Part shown: positions 62,130-64,000 of the stretch, piece by piece | Position numbering within the stretch: position 1 is the stretch's first letter | Layout of the letters: every line of letters begins with the position of its first letter | Source: Bog-257 sp963834135 | GTDB taxonomy: Bacteria > Acidobacteriota > Terriglobia > Terriglobales > Acidobacteriaceae | Direction: 5' to 3' | Length of the DNA stretch: 64,000 bases | Assembly (NCBI GenBank): GCA_963834135.1 | Contig: CAWIAN010000010.1 | Coordinates: 496,001-560,000 of the forward strand | The notes under the pieces: generated by a model | What the model was told of the DNA's origin: nothing | What the model saw: only the letters and a program-made list of their open reading frames with translations | Database searches by the model: none | Translations under genes and position numbers: made by a program

Positions 62130-63623
62130 TCAGGCCGAGAACGTTTTGCCGGCAACGAAAGATGGCGCAGCGGCAGCGGCAATCAAGCGGGTACTGCTGA
62201 TGCCTTCGATCAGGGGAATTAGTTCGACCCGCCCTCCCCAAGCCTTCACCTCGGGTGCGCCAACGACCATTTCTTCGGTGTAGTCGCCGCCTTTTACCAG
62301 CACATCGGGCCGAATCGATTCGATCAGCCGCAAGGGAGTGCTCTCATTGAAAACCACGACGGCATCGACGGCGCTGAGAGCCGCGAGCACTCTTGCGCGT
62401 TCCCCTTCCCTGACGATCGGCCGTAGCGGACCCTTCAGGCGGCGGACCGAGTCGTCACTGTTGACTCCAACAATCAGACGATCGCCATGGCGGCGCGCCT
62501 GCTCGAGCAGACCTATGTGGCCGATGTGCACAATGTCAAAGCAGCCGTTCGTGAAGACGACGCGCTGACCACGAGCTCGCCAGGCAGCCACGCGAGAAAG
62601 CACTTGATCCTCATGCAGGACTTTTTCTTCCATGGCCCCGGTCGCCACGTCAGACAACGCGCCGAGCAGCTCCTCTTTTCTTATCGACACCGTACCGACT
62701 TTGCTGACCACGACGCCGGCCGCCACGTTCGCCAGCTGGGCCGCTGTGGCGACGGGTACATGACACGCCATTGCCAACGCCAACACCGCAATCACCGTGT
62801 CACCCGCTCCGGAGACATCGAACACCTGCCGCACCACCGCTGGCGCATGTGATTGTGAACCCGGCTCCAGCACGGCAATTCCCTTCTCGCCCAGGGTGAC
62901 CGCCATGAATTGCAGGTCTAACTCGCGTAGAAGTTCTTGACCTGCATTCAGCAGCTGGGATAAATCGTCGGCGGGTAATCCGGTAGCGACCGCGAGTTCT
63001 TTGCGGTTCGGACAGATTGCACTCGCGCGGCGATACCGGGCGAAGTTCGGGCTCTTGGGATCGACTAAAACTGGAATCCTCTTGCTGCGCGCCTCTCTGA
63101 TCACTGACTGACAAACTTCTTCCGTCATCGCTCCCTTGGCGTAATCGGAGAGCACAACCGCGGCGCAGCCTTCCACCGCCCCCAACGCACAATTCAGCAG
63201 CCGGCGGTAATCATCGGTCGCGAACGCAGTCCGCGACTCCGTATCCAAACGTATGATCTGCTGATGTCCGGAGAGAATGCGCAGCTTAGTCGTAGTCGGG
63301 GCGGCGACAGCGACGAACTGTGGATCAATGCCCTGATCGATGAGCAACGCTTCCAGGGTGCTCTGCTCGCGATCGCGGCCGGCAAAGCCAACGAGCTTTA
63401 CTGCCGCCCCCAGGCCGGCGAGGTTCATGGCAACATTCGCGGCGCCTCCAGGCTTTTCATCCCGGGTGGTAGCTCGGACAACCGGCACCGGAGCCTCGGG
63501 AGAGATACGATCCACTTCGCCCCAAACGTATTGATCGAGCATCAAATCGCCAACCACGAGTATGGGAACGTGCCGCCAGCCCGAGGCCAACAGCGGAAGA
63601 ACATTCTGCAAACTGGAGATCAT
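62130..63623 (-). CDS. hldE: HldE, bifunctional heptose kinase/adenylyltransferase
   Basis: A 497-residue two-domain enzyme of ADP-heptose synthesis. The first 330 residues form a ribokinase-like heptose-7-phosphate kinase with the ATP/anion-hole motif VFDVSGAGDTVIAVLALA. The C-terminal 150 form a nucleotidyltransferase with VFTNGCFDIVHIGHIGLLEQA, the HxGH motif. Its ATG overlaps the gmhA stop (ATGA). It acts after GmhA; the intermediate phosphatase GmhB is not in this window. Confidence 0.96.
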   Translation of the reverse strand: MISSLQNVLPLLASGWRHVPILVVGDLMLDQYVWGEVDRISPEAPVPVVRATTRDEKPGGAANVAMNLAGLGAAVKLVGFAGRDREQSTLEALLIDQGIDPQFVAVAAPTTTKLRILSGHQQIIRLDTESRTAFATDDYRRLLNCALGAVEGCAAVVLSDYAKGAMTEEVCQSVIREARSKRIPVLVDPKSPNFARYRRASAICPNRKELAVATGLPADDLSQLLNAGQELLRELDLQFMAVTLGEKGIAVLEPGSQSHAPAVVRQVFDVSGAGDTVIAVLALAMACHVPVATAAQLANVAAGVVVSKVGTVSIRKEELLGALSDVATGAMEEKVLHEDQVLSRVAAWRARGQRVVFTNGCFDIVHIGHIGLLEQARRHGDRLIVGVNSDDSVRRLKGPLRPIVREGERARVLAALSAVDAVVVFNESTPLRLIESIRPDVLVKGGDYTEEMVVGAPEVKAWGGRVELIPLIEGISSTRLIAAAAAPSFVAGKTFSA

Positions 63624-64000
63624 AGGGCGCTCGCGACATTCGTGACGGCATGGTTAATGCAACTGGCAAGTTCTACCCACTGGCACAGGACGTGTCCGAA
63701 GAGGATGTGTGCTTCCTGGATGCGAGCCGTATCATCGGACGGTACGCGAATGCAGGCGTCAGCCAATGCCGCCATGTGTACCCCGTTATTTCCGGTCATC
63801 ACTACGGTCGTGGCTCGCAGCTGCCGAGCTTTCTCCAGCGCCGCGCAAACATTGCGGCTGTTTCCCGACGTCGAGATGCCGACAAGAACATCCCCGGGCT
63901 GGCACAACGCCTCGACCTGGCGCTCGAAAACTCCGTCAAATCCGAAGTCATTGGCGATCGCAGTCAGAACGGAAGTATTTGTGGTCAGGGCTATGGAAGC
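63620..64000 (-). CDS. gmhA: GmhA, sedoheptulose 7-phosphate isomerase (5' truncated by window end)
   Basis: The frame is open to the window edge, so only the last 127 or so residues are visible. They read as a SIS-domain isomerase: LTTNTSVLTAIANDFG, VFERQVEALCQPGDVLVGISTSGNSRNV and a late HILFGHVLCQWVE. GmhA makes D-glycero-manno-heptose 7-phosphate, the first step of ADP-heptose synthesis. Translationally coupled to hldE by ATGA overlap at 63620-63623. Confidence 0.93.
   Translation of the reverse strand, partial: ASIALTTNTSVLTAIANDFGFDGVFERQVEALCQPGDVLVGISTSGNSRNVCAALEKARQLRATTVVMTGNNGVHMAALADACIRVPSDDTARIQEAHILFGHVLCQWVELASCINHAVTNVASAL

Overview
The window reads as a chromosomal segment of a Gram-negative bacterium, most likely an acidobacterium (Terriglobia/Koribacter-like). 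That placement is an inference. It rests on the mix of LPS-heptose genes, OmpA-like and patatin/barrel surface proteins, a Rrf2-led SUF operon, sigma/anti-sigma/secreted-protein triplets, DUF4126 and DUF4136 proteins, large Gly/Trp/Tyr-rich secreted proteins, and intergenic GTCATCC-type repeats. GC content is moderately high and genes are tightly packed. I saw no transposase, integrase, phage module or CRISPR array, so this looks like core chromosome rather than an island.

Layout. 1-3.4 kb: end of an ABC exporter, a two-pore potassium channel, and a copC-copD pair. 3.5-5.9 kb: a MarR regulator and a DHA2 drug-efflux pump, with a perfect operator-like palindrome between them. 5.9-12.9 kb (minus strand): a complete SUF iron-sulfur operon, rrf2-sufB-sufC-sufD-sufS-sufU-sufT. 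A 25-bp near-palindrome lies just upstream of rrf2, and blocks of palindromic repeats sit on both sides of sufC. 13-23.5 kb: secreted kelch and beta-propeller proteins, a small conserved protein, DUF4126, ribBA (with a degenerate RibA half), a transglutaminase, and an ECF sigma/anti-sigma/secreted protein cluster whose anti-sigma gene is frameshifted. 23.6-32.6 kb: a hydrolase, PspC, galE, a TylF-type methyltransferase, a polysaccharide flippase, a phospholipase D-like protein and an ABC exporter. 32.7-42.3 kb: a patatin/POTRA/barrel gene split by a frameshift, DUF4136, two response regulators, a second potassium channel, an OmpA-like protein, two small secreted proteins and a PAS histidine kinase. 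42.7-47.9 kb: a very large secreted repeat protein, a helix-hairpin-helix lipoprotein, ferredoxin, a receiver protein and a possible ribbon-helix-helix/secreted protein pair. 48-51.5 kb: SET-domain protein, dnaX, ybaB, recR. 51.7-59.4 kb: purC, cvpA, a Fis-like protein, a TPR protein, an SDR, tpiA, tRNA-Leu(GAG), secG, a STAS-like protein and a metallo-hydrolase. 59.4-64 kb (minus): the LPS inner-core operon gmhA-hldE-glycosyltransferase 9-flippase.

The clearest unexplained signals are: (i) three intergenic elements with CACGGAG-type terminal inverted repeats whose two arms change together; (ii) the palindromes upstream of rrf2 and of the efflux pump; (iii) two frameshifted genes; (iv) a RibA domain that keeps its zinc cysteines but has lost its catalytic loop; (v) a SET-domain methyltransferase placed as first gene of a probable dnaX-ybaB-recR operon. 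I found no strong candidate for a wholly new multi-gene system.
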